Positions 16,875 through 25,316 of a DNA stretch of 64,000 nucleotides are shown here, in pieces. The notes below the pieces were generated by a model. It ran no database searches. It had not been told where the DNA came from and was given only the letters and a program-made list of their open reading frames with translations. The DNA is from Peribacillus glennii (GTDB taxonomy: Bacteria; Bacillota; Bacilli; Bacillales; DSM-1321): contig NZ_QVTD01000024.1 in NCBI RefSeq assembly GCF_003429105.1, positions 1 to 64,000 on the forward strand, given 5' to 3'. Positions within the stretch are counted from its first letter, which is position 1; every line of letters starts with the position of its first letter. Made by a program: the position numbers and the translations under genes.

Positions 16875-17111
16875 ATGGCATATGAAGTAAAAGTCGAATT
16901 CTGCATGATGTGAAATTATGCACCAAATGCTGCGAGTCTCGCAGAGGACCTATTTACAAACTATCGCGGAAATATTTCAAAAATTGAATTGATCCCAGCC
17001 TCTGGCGGCATTTTTGAAGTCACGGTCAATAGAAAGCTAATCTATTCTAAAAAAGAAACAGGCAGATTCCCGAAAAACCAGGAAATTATCGGTCATATGG
17101 ATGCGATGTAG
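16875..17111 (+). CDS. SelW-like (Rdx family) selenoprotein
   Basis: 78 residues when TGA at codon 13 (16911-16913) is read as Sec. The start is ATG 16875 with GGAGGT nine bases upstream. The N-terminus MAYEVKVEFCMMUNYAPNA has the Rdx-family beta strand followed by C10-x-x-U13 and Y-A-P, as in SelW, SelT and Rdx12. SGGIFEV near residues 48-54 and the end (GRFPKNQEIIGHMDAM) also fit the family. It is a thioredoxin-like redox protein of unknown substrate. It lies divergent from selD by about 125 bases. Without Sec decoding, the gene ends after 12 codons and is missed by standard calls. Confidence 0.93.
16914..16950 (+). promoter_or_regulatory. Candidate SECIS in the SelW-like gene
   Basis: CTGCG-AGTCT-CGCAG at 16930-16944 is a perfect five-pair stem (extendable) with G in the loop at 23 bases after the UGA, the spacing typical of bacterial SECIS hairpins. 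Confidence 0.75.
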
Positions 17112-17138
17112 TAGAAAAAGGATGGTTCTCCATCCTTT

Positions 17139-17546
17139 TTATGTGCAAAATATGGACCAACCTTTTCCAGTTGCGTCATTGTCCATCTCTTTCGATATTC
17201 TTATTTCCAATATGCTGTTGCCGTAAGCGGCAGATATTTTTTTATTGGTGATTGAAAAAGGGAAAGGAACCGTACGTTCAACTGGGTTGATTGTTTCAGG
17301 ATGCGTTTTTTTTAAAAAGAAAGCGGTAATGGACAATTCCTGGCCGTTTGGTTGAAGCGTTATTCTTTTCGGCTGTCTATCGTCAAACAAGGCTTCTATC
17401 ACATACTCCTCATTGCATTCGTATATATCAACCCGAAAAGTTAGCTGGTCAAGATATCCTGTATTAGGGTCAAGAAAGTAGTTTTCCATAAATTTATCAA
17501 AACGGTCACTATCGGCATTCTTATCCTTTTGAGAATCCTCCGACAT
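17139..17546 (-). CDS. cotM: Spore coat protein CotM-like (alpha-crystallin fold)
   Basis: 135 residues. An acidic N-terminus (SEDSQKDKNADSDRFDKFMENYFLDP) is followed by a degenerate Hsp20/alpha-crystallin beta sandwich (FRVDIYECNEEYVIEALF... to ISKEMDNDATGKG). The layout is that of B. subtilis CotM, an outer spore coat protein of the small heat-shock family, and the position upstream of sspP and sspO agrees. A GGAGG site precedes the start on the minus strand. The neighbours on both sides are Sec genes, so the spore-gene block has been split by the selenium genes or built around them. Confidence 0.75.
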   Translation of the reverse strand: MSEDSQKDKNADSDRFDKFMENYFLDPNTGYLDQLTFRVDIYECNEEYVIEALFDDRQPKRITLQPNGQELSITAFFLKKTHPETINPVERTVPFPFSITNKKISAAYGNSILEIRISKEMDNDATGKGWSIFCT

Positions 17547-17647
17547 TGTAAAACCTCCATAGTGCCTTTGAGATATTCTATGTATTTCCAGTGATAAAGT
17601 GAAAATGATATAATGTGAAAATCGAAAAAATCAAAAGGAGGGATAGT

Positions 17648-19060
17648 GTGGATCATCCCCATTTACGATCGATTCCCCCCGTCCATGAACTGCAAAAGCA
17701 TGAACGGTTTAAAGCATTGGCCTATCACTCCGGGTATGATGAAAACATGCTGACTTCTGTATTAAAAGACGTGCTTCAGGAGGTGCGTGAATTACTGAAG
17801 CAAGGCAAATGGGAAAAAGAAGAACCGGGAACGGATGCTTTTACCCAAGCCCTGTTTAACGCAGTCGCGGAAAGGGCTGGCCGAAAATATTCCTACCGCC
17901 TGCAAAGAGTCATTAACGCAACAGGCACCGTGATACATACGAACCTGGGCCGTTCGAGATTGAGTGAATCAGCGATACAGCGAGTGGTGCATGTGGCCAG
18001 AAATTATTCAAATCTTGAATATAAGCTTCATGAAGGTGAAAGAGGTTCGCGCCATTCCCATGTTGAAAGCTGGATCACACAAATTACAGGCGCAGAAGCT
18101 GCCATGGTCGTCAACAACAACGCTGCAGCTGTCTTCCTGGTGTTGAGGGCGCTGGCTAACCGAAAGGAAGTGATTGTATCCCGCGGCCAATTAGTCGAAA
18201 TTGGCGGTTCATTTCGCATTTCTTCCATTATGGAGGAGAGCGGGGCAAAACTTATTGAGGTCGGTACGACGAATAAAACGCATCTACAGGATTATGAACA
18301 GGCGATAACCGATGAGACCGCGATTTTAATGAAAGTACATACGTCAAATTTTAAAATGGTCGGTTTTACAAAAACAGTGGCAGCCGGGGATCTGGTTTCA
18401 CTTGCCCGCAAGCATGAACAGATTTTGTTTTATGAAGACCTGGGCAGCGGCGTGTTATATGACCTGCAAAAAGAGGGGATCGGTGAAGAGCCGTTAGTCG
18501 AAGCAGTAGTTCGCTCAGGAGCCGACCTTGTCACGTTTAGCGGAGATAAATTGCTTGGCGGGCCCCAGGCAGGCATCATCGCCGGAAAAAAGAAATTTAT
18601 TGATATTCTTAAAAAGCATCAGCTCGCCAGGGTACTGCGTGTCGATAAAATGACCCTGGCGGCCTTGGAGGCTACTTTGTCCGATTATCTCAAGGGGATG
18701 ACAGCGGCAACAACCATCCCAACAATCAGGGATATTATGCAAAAGGAGGAAGAGCTCCTTAAGAAGGCTAAGCTCTTCAATAAGCTTTTAAAAGAATCGG
18801 GAACAGCATATTCCGGTGAGATTGTACAAGAGACAAGCGCAATTGGCGGGGGGACGATGCCCGGTGTCGAAATCCCCACATATGCAGTGGCTGTTAAGCA
18901 CTCCAGCATGTCTGCAAACGCCTTACATGAGAACCTGCGCCTGGCCGTGCCACCTGTTATCACCAGGATTAAACAGGAAGAAATTTTGTTTGACATGAGG
19001 ACTATAACCCGGGAAGAAATTGAGGAAATAGCAGAAGTACTTCGGCAGATTACAAATTAA
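17648..19060 (+). CDS. selA: L-seryl-tRNA(Sec) selenium transferase SelA
   Basis: 470 residues. The GTG at 17648 is chosen because AAAGGAGGG lies just upstream; an in-frame GTG at 17615 would put that site inside the gene. The N-terminus HLRSIPPVHELQKHE is typical of SelA. TGTVIHTNLGRSRLS (near 92) and NNNAAAVFLVL (near 156) are family signatures, and the PLP lysine lies in SGDKLLGGPQAG (about residue 300). It converts Ser-tRNA(Sec) to Sec-tRNA(Sec) with selenophosphate as donor. TATAAT near 17609 may be the -10 element. It lies between cotM and sspP, 1 kb from selD. Confidence 0.97.
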   Translation: MDHPHLRSIPPVHELQKHERFKALAYHSGYDENMLTSVLKDVLQEVRELLKQGKWEKEEPGTDAFTQALFNAVAERAGRKYSYRLQRVINATGTVIHTNLGRSRLSESAIQRVVHVARNYSNLEYKLHEGERGSRHSHVESWITQITGAEAAMVVNNNAAAVFLVLRALANRKEVIVSRGQLVEIGGSFRISSIMEESGAKLIEVGTTNKTHLQDYEQAITDETAILMKVHTSNFKMVGFTKTVAAGDLVSLARKHEQILFYEDLGSGVLYDLQKEGIGEEPLVEAVVRSGADLVTFSGDKLLGGPQAGIIAGKKKFIDILKKHQLARVLRVDKMTLAALEATLSDYLKGMTAATTIPTIRDIMQKEEELLKKAKLFNKLLKESGTAYSGEIVQETSAIGGGTMPGVEIPTYAVAVKHSSMSANALHENLRLAVPPVITRIKQEEILFDMRTITREEIEEIAEVLRQITN

Positions 19061-19064
19061 ACAA

Positions 19065-19098
19065 AGCAGGAAATCCTTTGCTGGATTCCTGCTTTTTT
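19065..19098 (+). terminator. selA terminator
   Basis: AGCAGGAAATCC and GGATTCCTGCT around TTTGCT, then TTTTT. It lies against the 3' end of the convergent sspP gene. Confidence 0.9.
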
Positions 19099-19099
19099 A

Positions 19100-19243
19100 T
19101 TACATGTCATGGTGGCTATTATGCTTCTGGCGGCTGTGATTGCGGTTTTTTACTTTTTTTGAGCCTGAAAGAGGTTCAGGCTGGCTGAAATGCCGTCCTC
19201 TAGCCGCATTGTAACGCATGGCTTTTACATCGTTTTTATTCAT
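19100..19243 (-). CDS. sspP: Small acid-soluble spore protein P
   Basis: 47 residues, too short for a usual cutoff. The C-terminus [20 protein letters not shown] and then HNSHHDM is nearly that of B. subtilis SspP (formerly CotL). The N-terminal half is more divergent. An AGGAGGTATCTGT sequence on the minus strand supplies the ribosome site. It is a minor spore-core protein made in the forespore (in B. subtilis under sigma-G, in an operon with sspO). Here sspP and sspO are separated by about 1.1 kb holding two other genes. Confidence 0.93.
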   Translation of the reverse strand: MNKNDVKAMRYNAARGRHFSQPEPLSGSKKVKNRNHSRQKHNSHHDM

Positions 19244-19486
19244 ACAGATACCTCCTGATTAACTCTCCTTGTTCTAAGGCAGGCTGGAAGGCGTGCACGC
19301 ACTAAACATTCGGAAAATCCAGAGATATGGATGATAAAATAGATACAAGTCCCGTAGAGGGCTTGCAATACTAATGTGCCTCGGAGGCCTCTTTCCTATT
19401 CACTCTCGTCCAAGCTTTCATTACATAAAAAAGCTGCAAATGCAAATCATATCAATGCACAACATAAAAAGGGAGCTGAAGCAACC

Positions 19487-19735
19487 ATGCCTTATCAGAA
19501 AAATAAACAGCAGGCATTTCAGGCTGCGCAGGCAAGTGTAAATGAAGCCAAGGAAGATTTTTCACACCTTCTCCGTGATGACGCTGACTACGGCAGCCAG
19601 TTAGAGCATGGCAAACAGGAAGTGGAGGAAGCCATTCAGCAGATTCAAAAGGCGATGGCAACCGCTTCTGAGCATCAGCGCGGACAATTGCAACAATATA
19701 TGGAAGATCTAAAAAAACTGCAGCAAGCAGAATGA
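19487..19735 (+). CDS. Small helical protein, possibly YtzC/DUF2524-like
   Basis: 82 residues from ATG 19487; an in-frame start further upstream has no ribosome site, and GGGAGCTGAAG lies before this one. Gln- and Glu-rich and fully helical: AFQAAQASVNEAKEDF, then LEHGKQEVEEAIQQIQKAM and HQRGQLQQYMEDLKKLQ. The second half resembles the end of YtzC (DUF2524), a small Bacillus protein of unknown role. The match is weak. It may be spore-associated given its neighbours. Confidence 0.55.
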   Translation: MPYQKNKQQAFQAAQASVNEAKEDFSHLLRDDADYGSQLEHGKQEVEEAIQQIQKAMATASEHQRGQLQQYMEDLKKLQQAE

Positions 19736-19764
19736 TCATATGTCCGGGGCTGTCTGGACTTTAA

Positions 19765-20154
19765 TTATTTCCAGACAGCCATCCGTTCTGATAACGTTGA
19801 GGTATGCAATTCCAGCTGGATTCCGTCCGGATCAAGAAAGTACACGGAAGATCCAACCCCTCTTTTTTCAGGGCCCCGCACGATTTTCACGTTCTTACTG
19901 CGTAAATGGGCCACCGCATCGTCAAAATCTTCTGATGAAATAAAAAACGCCACATGGTCGACTCCACGGGAATTCCCGATTGCCTCTTTTTCCGGCCTTT
20001 CCAATAAGCAAACCCATGCATTTCCCCATTCCAGATAGGCATCCTTATTTCCTTTGTGGGTGATCTTCATTCCTAGAATCCCCGAATAAAAATCGAGCGA
20101 CTTTACCAGTGAAGAAATATTTATAGTGATATGGCTGAATCCGCTACTATTCAA
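19765..20154 (-). CDS. VOC-fold metalloprotein, FosA/glyoxalase-like
   Basis: 129 residues from TTG at 20154, which has TAGGGGGG just upstream; an in-frame ATG six codons earlier overlaps that site. A single vicinal-oxygen-chelate unit: FSHITINISSLVKSLDFYSGILGMKI, AYLEWGNAWVCLLE, DHVAFFI, then SSVYFLDPDGIQLELHTSTL. The metal ligands would be H8, H in VDHVAF and E in LELH. The order, and the DPDG-x-x-LE-x-H-x-x-x-L end, is closest to fosfomycin-inactivating FosA/FosB/FosX enzymes. Activity on fosfomycin cannot be claimed; many VOC proteins do other chemistry. It is inserted between sspP and sspO. Confidence 0.75.
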   Translation of the reverse strand: MNSSGFSHITINISSLVKSLDFYSGILGMKITHKGNKDAYLEWGNAWVCLLERPEKEAIGNSRGVDHVAFFISSEDFDDAVAHLRSKNVKIVRGPEKRGVGSSVYFLDPDGIQLELHTSTLSERMAVWK

Positions 20155-20220
20155 TTTATCCCCCCTAGTCATTAATATTGACTAGATTATAACCAAATTT
20201 TTTTTGGATTGGGAATAAAA

Positions 20221-20277
20221 AAACCGGCCATTAGGGACAATATTATTTCTACTCTGTCCAAAAAGGCCGGCTTTTTT
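20221..20277. terminator. Terminator-like inverted repeat, VOC gene / sspO
   Basis: CCGGCC (20224) and GGCCGG (20265) with inner GGACA/TGTCC pairing, flanked by A and T tracts. The loop is long, but the T tract after GGCCGGC suits the plus direction, and the minus reading closes sspO. Confidence 0.65.
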
Positions 20278-20304
20278 GTGTTATTGCCAAAAAAAATGCG
20301 GAAT

Positions 20305-20460
20305 CTACTGATTCTTTTTGCGCTTTTTGTTATTTTGTTTTTGTTCCTCTGTCAGCGGCTCGCTGGAGAACTCTTCGTTGAATCCGGCACCTTTACCCTG
20401 TGCTTTAGCCGCATTCATGCCTGGAATGACATGGTTTGCTTTCCGTTTTCCATTTGCCAT
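20305..20460 (-). CDS. sspO: Small acid-soluble spore protein O
   Basis: 51 residues from ATG 20460 (GGAGGTG eight bases upstream on the minus strand). [30 protein letters not shown] and the end [11 protein letters not shown] match SspO (formerly CotK). It is divergent from acnA, as in B. subtilis. A forespore-expressed minor SASP of the spore core. Confidence 0.95.
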   Translation of the reverse strand: MANGKRKANHVIPGMNAAKAQGKGAGFNEEFSSEPLTEEQKQNNKKRKKNQ

Positions 20461-20886
20461 ATCCAACACCTCCACGTTTAGGTTGTGAACAGACAAAACG
20501 AATTATGTATTGTTTGTCGAAATAAGTTTAGCAACCAAACTACACACGGAATCACTTTTTCAAAATAACAATTGCTAAAACACTGATGTTTAATTATTGA
20601 AAACGCTCACTGTGGGATGTATATTTTTCTTATAGAATGATAGTTAATCAAAAAAACACATAAGAAAATCTTATCAAAGATAATAACTTTCTTGTTATTT
20701 ACTTATAGCTATTTCTATATTAATATTAAATTGTGAGAAAAGTTAGGATGGGAGAAAATTCGAACTTTTCGACAAATTGGTTACATTATTTAACTTAGTA
20801 GACATGGCATTGTGAAATCCACACGCCACGTTTTACTTCTTATGATCAGGATTATTTCTGACAGTTTAATAGGGGGTAGGATTTTG
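20461..20886 (+). promoter_or_regulatory. acnA upstream region with CcpC-type box
   Basis: No gene. ATAA-GAAAATC-TTAT at 20660-20674 is a perfect ATAA-N7-TTAT element, the motif bound by the citrate-responsive LysR regulator CcpC before citB in B. subtilis. A looser copy (ATAACTTTCTTGTTAT, 20683-20698) follows. The promoter is probably in the AT-rich stretch after it. The region also serves divergent sspO. Confidence 0.65.
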
Positions 20887-23604
20887 ATGACGAAAAATGA
20901 TGTTTATCAAGCGCGTTCTTCCTTTGAAATCAATGGAAAACGCTACAACTACTACAGTTTGGATGCTTTACAAAAAGCAGGGGCAGGAAACGTTTCCCGC
21001 CTGCCATACTCCATTAAAGTATTGCTTGAGGCTGTGCTCCGCCAGGTCGACGGACGAGTGATCACAAAGGAGCACGTTGAAAACCTTGCTAAATGGGGTA
21101 CTAACGAACAAAAGGACATTGATGTACCTTTCAAGCCTTCACGTGTTATCCTGCAAGACTTCACAGGCGTTCCTGCGGTTGTGGATCTAGCTTCTCTTCG
21201 AAATGCAATGGCTGCACTTGGCGGAGATGCTGACGCAATCAATCCTGAGATTCCGGTTGATCTCGTAATCGACCATTCTGTCCAGGTGGATAAAGCAGGT
21301 ACGGCAGATTCTTTGGCAGTAAACATGGATCTTGAATTTGAACGCAATACAGAGCGTTACCAGTTCTTAAGCTGGGCGCAAAAATCGTTTAATAACTACC
21401 GTGCGGTTCCGCCTGCAACCGGAATCGTCCACCAGGTAAACCTGGAATATCTTGCGAATGTTGTGCACGCGGTAGAAACACCGAACGGCGATCATGAAGT
21501 ATTCCCGGATACAGTTTTCGGAACTGATTCCCATACTACAATGATCAACGGTATCGGTGTACTTGGCTGGGGTGTCGGCGGTATTGAAGCAGAAGCAGGC
21601 ATGCTTGGCCAGCCTTCCTATTTCCCTGTTCCGGAAGTCATCGGCGTGAAGCTTACTGGTAAGCTCCCTAACGGAACAACTGCGACGGACCTTGCTTTAA
21701 AAGTTACTCAAGTTCTGAGAGCTAAAGGCGTTGTAGGGAAATTTGTAGAATTCTTCGGGCCGGGGGTTTCTTACCTTCCGTTAGCTGACCGCGCGACAAT
21801 CGCTAACATGGCTCCAGAATACGGTGCAACTTGCGGATTCTTCCCAGTAGACTCAGAAGCGATCGCTTACATGCGTTTAACCGGGCGTGACGAAGAACAA
21901 ATCCAAATCGTTGAAACTTACAGTAAAGAAAACGGTTTATTCTACACGGCAGATAAAGAAGACCCAACATATACTTCTGTTGTGGAAATCGACCTTTCCG
22001 AAATCGAACCAAATCTTTCAGGACCTAAGCGCCCGCAAGACCTGATTCCTTTATCTCAAATGCAAAAAGCATTCAAGGAAGCGATCGATGCTCCAATGGG
22101 TAACCAGGGATTCGGCTTGAAGCCTGAAGAAATCAATAAGGAAGTTACCGTGAAATTTGCTGACGGCCACGAAACAACGATGAAAACCGGTGCCATCGCG
22201 ATTGCAGCAATCACTAGCTGTACAAATACTTCAAACCCTTATGTAATGCTAGGTGCCGGGCTTGTGGCAAAGAAAGCGGTTGAAAAAGGCTTGACTGTTC
22301 CTGAATACGTAAAAACATCGCTAGCTCCTGGTTCTAAGGTCGTTAGTGGGTATCTTCGCGATTCTGGGCTGCTTCCATACATGGATAAACTTGGCTTTAA
22401 CCTTGTAGGTTATGGTTGTACAACATGTATCGGTAACTCCGGTCCTTTGGCAGATGAAATTGAAGCGGCTGTTGCTGAAGCAGACCTTCTTGTAACATCT
22501 GTTTTATCCGGTAACCGTAACTTTGAAGGACGTATCCATCCGTTGGTGAAAGCTAACTATCTTGCATCTCCGCCATTGGTAGTGGCTTATGCACTGGCTG
22601 GAACTGTTGATATTGACCTTCAAAAAGATCCGCTTGGCAAGGACAAAGACGGCAACGATGTATTCTTTGACGATATTTGGCCAACTCAGGAAGAAATCAA
22701 TGAGGTGGTTAAACAAACCGTTACTCCTGATTTGTTCCGTAAAGAATATGACACAGTATTTAACAGCAACCAACGCTGGAATGAAATCCAAACAAGCAAT
22801 GAGGCGTTATATCAGTTTGATGACCAATCAACTTATATCCAAAACCCTCCATTCTTTGAAGGATTATCACCAGACCCTGGCCAGGTTAATGCCCTGAACG
22901 GCCTGCGCGTAGTCGGCAAATTTGGCGATTCCGTAACAACTGACCATATCTCACCAGCTGGTGCAATCGGCAAGGATACTCCTGCAGGCAGATATCTGCG
23001 TGAAAATGGAGTGCAGCCGCGTGATTTCAACTCTTACGGTTCACGCCGCGGAAACCATGAAGTCATGATGCGCGGAACGTTTGCAAACATTCGTATCCGT
23101 AACCAAATCGCACCTGGTACGGAAGGAGGCTTCACCACTTACTGGCCAACTGGCGATGTCATGGCGATCTATGATGCATGCATGAAGTACAAAGCTGACG
23201 GTACCGGACTTGCCGTTCTTGCAGGTAAAGATTACGGTATGGGAAGCTCCCGTGACTGGGCTGCCAAAGGAACGAACCTTCTTGGAATCAAAACAGTCAT
23301 TGCGGAAAGCTTTGAGCGTATCCACCGTTCAAATCTCGTGCTTATGGGTGTTCTGCCACTTCAATTCAAGGATGGCGAAAATGCTGAGGTACTTGGCTTG
23401 ACTGGTAAGGAAGCAATCGATGTTCACATTGATGAAAACGTAAAACCGCGTGACATAGTAAAAGTTACAGCTACTGATGAAAATGGCGTCAAGAAGGAAT
23501 TTGAAGTTCTTGTCCGTTTCGACAGTGAAGTTGAAATTGACTATTACCGTCACGGCGGCATCCTTCAAATGGTATTGCGCGATAAGCTTACAGTAAATGC
23601 ATAA
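20887..23604 (+). CDS. acnA: Aconitate hydratase AcnA (CitB)
   Basis: 905 residues from ATG 20887 (AGGGGGTAGG upstream; an in-frame start 75 bases earlier is not supported). The 4Fe-4S ligands are Cys445 (TSCTNTSNP) and Cys511/Cys514 ([10 protein letters not shown]). [30 protein letters not shown] lies in the N-terminal domain and [15 protein letters not shown] in the swivelling C-terminal domain. It interconverts citrate and isocitrate in the TCA cycle. Bacillus CitB also binds RNA when its cluster is lost and is needed for sporulation. Likely repressed by CcpC (see upstream box). Confidence 0.97.
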   Translation: MTKNDVYQARSSFEINGKRYNYYSLDALQKAGAGNVSRLPYSIKVLLEAVLRQVDGRVITKEHVENLAKWGTNEQKDIDVPFKPSRVILQDFTGVPAVVDLASLRNAMAALGGDADAINPEIPVDLVIDHSVQVDKAGTADSLAVNMDLEFERNTERYQFLSWAQKSFNNYRAVPPATGIVHQVNLEYLANVVHAVETPNGDHEVFPDTVFGTDSHTTMINGIGVLGWGVGGIEAEAGMLGQPSYFPVPEVIGVKLTGKLPNGTTATDLALKVTQVLRAKGVVGKFVEFFGPGVSYLPLADRATIANMAPEYGATCGFFPVDSEAIAYMRLTGRDEEQIQIVETYSKENGLFYTADKEDPTYTSVVEIDLSEIEPNLSGPKRPQDLIPLSQMQKAFKEAIDAPMGNQGFGLKPEEINKEVTVKFADGHETTMKTGAIAIAAITSCTNTSNPYVMLGAGLVAKKAVEKGLTVPEYVKTSLAPGSKVVSGYLRDSGLLPYMDKLGFNLVGYGCTTCIGNSGPLADEIEAAVAEADLLVTSVLSGNRNFEGRIHPLVKANYLASPPLVVAYALAGTVDIDLQKDPLGKDKDGNDVFFDDIWPTQEEINEVVKQTVTPDLFRKEYDTVFNSNQRWNEIQTSNEALYQFDDQSTYIQNPPFFEGLSPDPGQVNALNGLRVVGKFGDSVTTDHISPAGAIGKDTPAGRYLRENGVQPRDFNSYGSRRGNHEVMMRGTFANIRIRNQIAPGTEGGFTTYWPTGDVMAIYDACMKYKADGTGLAVLAGKDYGMGSSRDWAAKGTNLLGIKTVIAESFERIHRSNLVLMGVLPLQFKDGENAEVLGLTGKEAIDVHIDENVKPRDIVKVTATDENGVKKEFEVLVRFDSEVEIDYYRHGGILQMVLRDKLTVNA

Positions 23605-23621
23605 TTGGTTTTGAATACAGA

Positions 23622-23654
23622 AGAGGCAGGCTCCCTTAGGGTTTGCCTCTTTTT
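23622..23654 (+). terminator. acnA terminator
   Basis: AGAGGCAGGCTCCC and GGGTTTGCCTCT around TTA, then TTTTT. Confidence 0.9.
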
Positions 23655-23813
23655 GGTGTTTTTATTAAATAGATAGCTTACTGATAAGATTTTTAGGCCC
23701 TCTTGAAATGAAGGCATTGATTCCTGTAATATGTTCTTATTCCGCTATACACGCGCATATACATATATTTGAAAGCCAATTTTATACATCAGATGCAGGG
23801 TTAGGAGGACAAC

Positions 23814-24344
23814 ATGTTCAAAAAGATTATTGCAGCAGCATTGCTTATAATTTTATTAACTGTAGCTATCGTTCAAGCAATGGACCATAAAGACGAAAAA
23901 GTAAGCAATGATAACTTGGGCGGACTGAGAACCGGCGTAAAGGCCCCCGACTTTGAATTGAAGTCGCTGGATGGAAAACAAACGAAGCTTTCAGATTATA
24001 AAGGAAAAAAAATACTTTTGAATTTCTGGGCCACATGGTGCCCGCCTTGCAAGGAAGAAATGCCTGCGATGGAAGAGTTTAATAAAAAGGCTGGCAGTGA
24101 TGTAGTCATACTCGCAGTTAATATAGACCCGGAAAATGACGTAAAAGCTTTTGCCGATAATATGGGTGTGACCTTCCCGATCCTGTTGGACAGCCAGCAA
24201 TCAAAAAATCCCGTAAACGAATTGTACCAGGTAATGAGCATCCCGACGTCCTATTTTATTGACAGGAATGGGGTGATTGCCGATAAATTCATTGGCGGCA
24301 TGACCTTAAAGCACATGGAAACCACAATGAATAGTATAAATTAA
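23814..24344 (+). CDS. yneN: Thiol-disulfide oxidoreductase YneN (ResA-like)
   Basis: 176 residues. An N-terminal hydrophobic helix (about 5-22) anchors or exports the protein. A TlpA/ResA-type thioredoxin domain follows, with LKSLDGKQTKLSDYKGKKILLNFWATWCPPCKEEMPAM; the CPPC motif is at about 78-81 and cis-proline at IPTSYFID. It acts outside the membrane in reducing disulfides, for example during cytochrome c or spore-cortex maturation in relatives. Position after acnA matches yneN of B. subtilis. Both active-site residues are cysteines, not Sec. Confidence 0.9.
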   Translation: MFKKIIAAALLIILLTVAIVQAMDHKDEKVSNDNLGGLRTGVKAPDFELKSLDGKQTKLSDYKGKKILLNFWATWCPPCKEEMPAMEEFNKKAGSDVVILAVNIDPENDVKAFADNMGVTFPILLDSQQSKNPVNELYQVMSIPTSYFIDRNGVIADKFIGGMTLKHMETTMNSIN

Positions 24345-24367
24345 ACGGCTTTCAGGCCGTTTTTTTG
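24344..24367 (+). terminator. yneN terminator
   Basis: AACGGC-TTTCAG-GCCGTT followed by TTTTTT, beginning at the stop codon. Confidence 0.85.
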
Positions 24368-24478
24368 TTGGGATTTTTTTGATAAGGAACACTTGGAAAA
24401 AAATTTAATAGCAATGTCATAATTTTAAGTTAATTTGGAAAAGCTAATGGTAATACTATTTTGAAAAGGTGACAAGAG

Positions 24479-24607
24479 ATGAAAAGACGAAAGCGATCAT
24501 TTGAAGAATTGGTTAATGAGAACAAGCAGGAGCTGCTAAAGGACGTAAAATTAATGGAAAAGCTTGAAGAACGGCTTGAAAACAGGCATTTGAAAAAAGC
24601 GGATTAA
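24479..24607 (+). CDS. FbpB family small basic protein
   Basis: 42 residues, missed by length cutoffs. MKRRKRSFEELVNENKQELL, then MEKLEERLENRHLKKAD. The basic head and the SFEELVNENKQELL pattern are those of FbpB-family proteins, of which B. subtilis FbpB assists the iron-sparing small RNA FsrA. AAAAGGTGACAAG precedes the ATG. I do not see a clear Fur box upstream, so iron control is not shown. Confidence 0.75.
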   Translation: MKRRKRSFEELVNENKQELLKDVKLMEKLEERLENRHLKKAD

Positions 24608-24675
24608 GGCTTTCAAAAACTGGCATTCATATTTATCCACCTCTTGTAAAGATTAAGAGCAGGAGGGGATACATT

Positions 24676-24819
24676 ATGGGAAATCCGAAAAGAGACTCAA
24701 AACACTTCGTTCCAAGCCATTTGGGCACCCAGCCCAGGGGCTTCTCCGGTAACAATGGGAAAAAGATGCAGGATACATCAGGACACCATCCGCAGGTTAT
24801 TCAAACAAAAGGCGAGTAG
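24676..24819 (+). CDS. sspN: Small acid-soluble spore protein N
   Basis: 47 residues with an AGGAGGGG site. MGNPKRDSKHFVPSHLGTQP and the KMQDTSG segment match SspN, a minor forespore-made SASP. In B. subtilis sspN and tlp form one sigma-G operon; here tlp follows by 130 bases in the same direction. Confidence 0.92.
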   Translation: MGNPKRDSKHFVPSHLGTQPRGFSGNNGKKMQDTSGHHPQVIQTKGE

Positions 24820-24948
24820 TACCGCCTATGAATCAGCACAAAACAGTTAACATAATATAATTATGTTAACAAATGGGCGATTTCCTTCATGTTTCAAAAG
24901 ATTGCGGCACAATATAAGCGCTATCTAACACAACCGAGGAGGATGATT

Positions 24949-25197
24949 ATGGTTAAGTTTCAACCAAACCCTGATGACCGGTCCGATAATGTCGAAAAAT
25001 TGCAGGATATGGTCCAAAATACCATTGAAAATATCGAGGAAGCAAATGATTCACTTGAATTTGCTACCGGAGAACAGCGCGAGCAAATCAAGGAAAAAAA
25101 TCGCCGAAGAGAAGAGAGCATTGAAGCTTTCCGGAATGAAATACAGGACGAAGCAGCTGCGAGGAAAACTGGCTTCACTGAAGATAATTTATATTAA
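24949..25197 (+). CDS. tlp: Thioredoxin-like spore protein Tlp
   Basis: 82 residues from ATG 24949 (GAGGAGG upstream; the frame extends 60 bases further up without a ribosome site). VKFQPNPDDRSDNVEKLQDM, then IENIEEAN, and IEAFRNEIQDEAA are the conserved blocks of Tlp, a small acid-soluble spore protein named for a slight thioredoxin likeness. It has no CxxC. A forespore product expected. Confidence 0.93.
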   Translation: MVKFQPNPDDRSDNVEKLQDMVQNTIENIEEANDSLEFATGEQREQIKEKNRRREESIEAFRNEIQDEAAARKTGFTEDNLY

Positions 25198-25213
25198 TAT
25201 CAGCTAATCAAAT

Positions 25214-25250
25214 GAAGAGGGGAACATTGATTGTTCTTCCTCTTCTTTTT
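25214..25250 (+). terminator. tlp terminator
   Basis: GAAGAGGGGAACA and TGTTCTTCCTCTTC around TTGAT, followed by TTTTT. Confidence 0.85.
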
Positions 25251-25316
25251 GTATGCCATCCGTTGATCCTAAGTGTATCACTTAAGAATGATATATAAAG
25301 GAATTGTGATAAAATA

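Noticed and set aside
17615-17647. Longer N-terminus for SelA
   Set aside because: The ribosome site AAAGGAGGG would be inside the coding region; GTG 17648 is placed correctly after it.
24022-24060. Selenocysteine in the YneN thioredoxin motif
   Set aside because: The motif codons are TGC and TGC (CPPC); there is no TGA.
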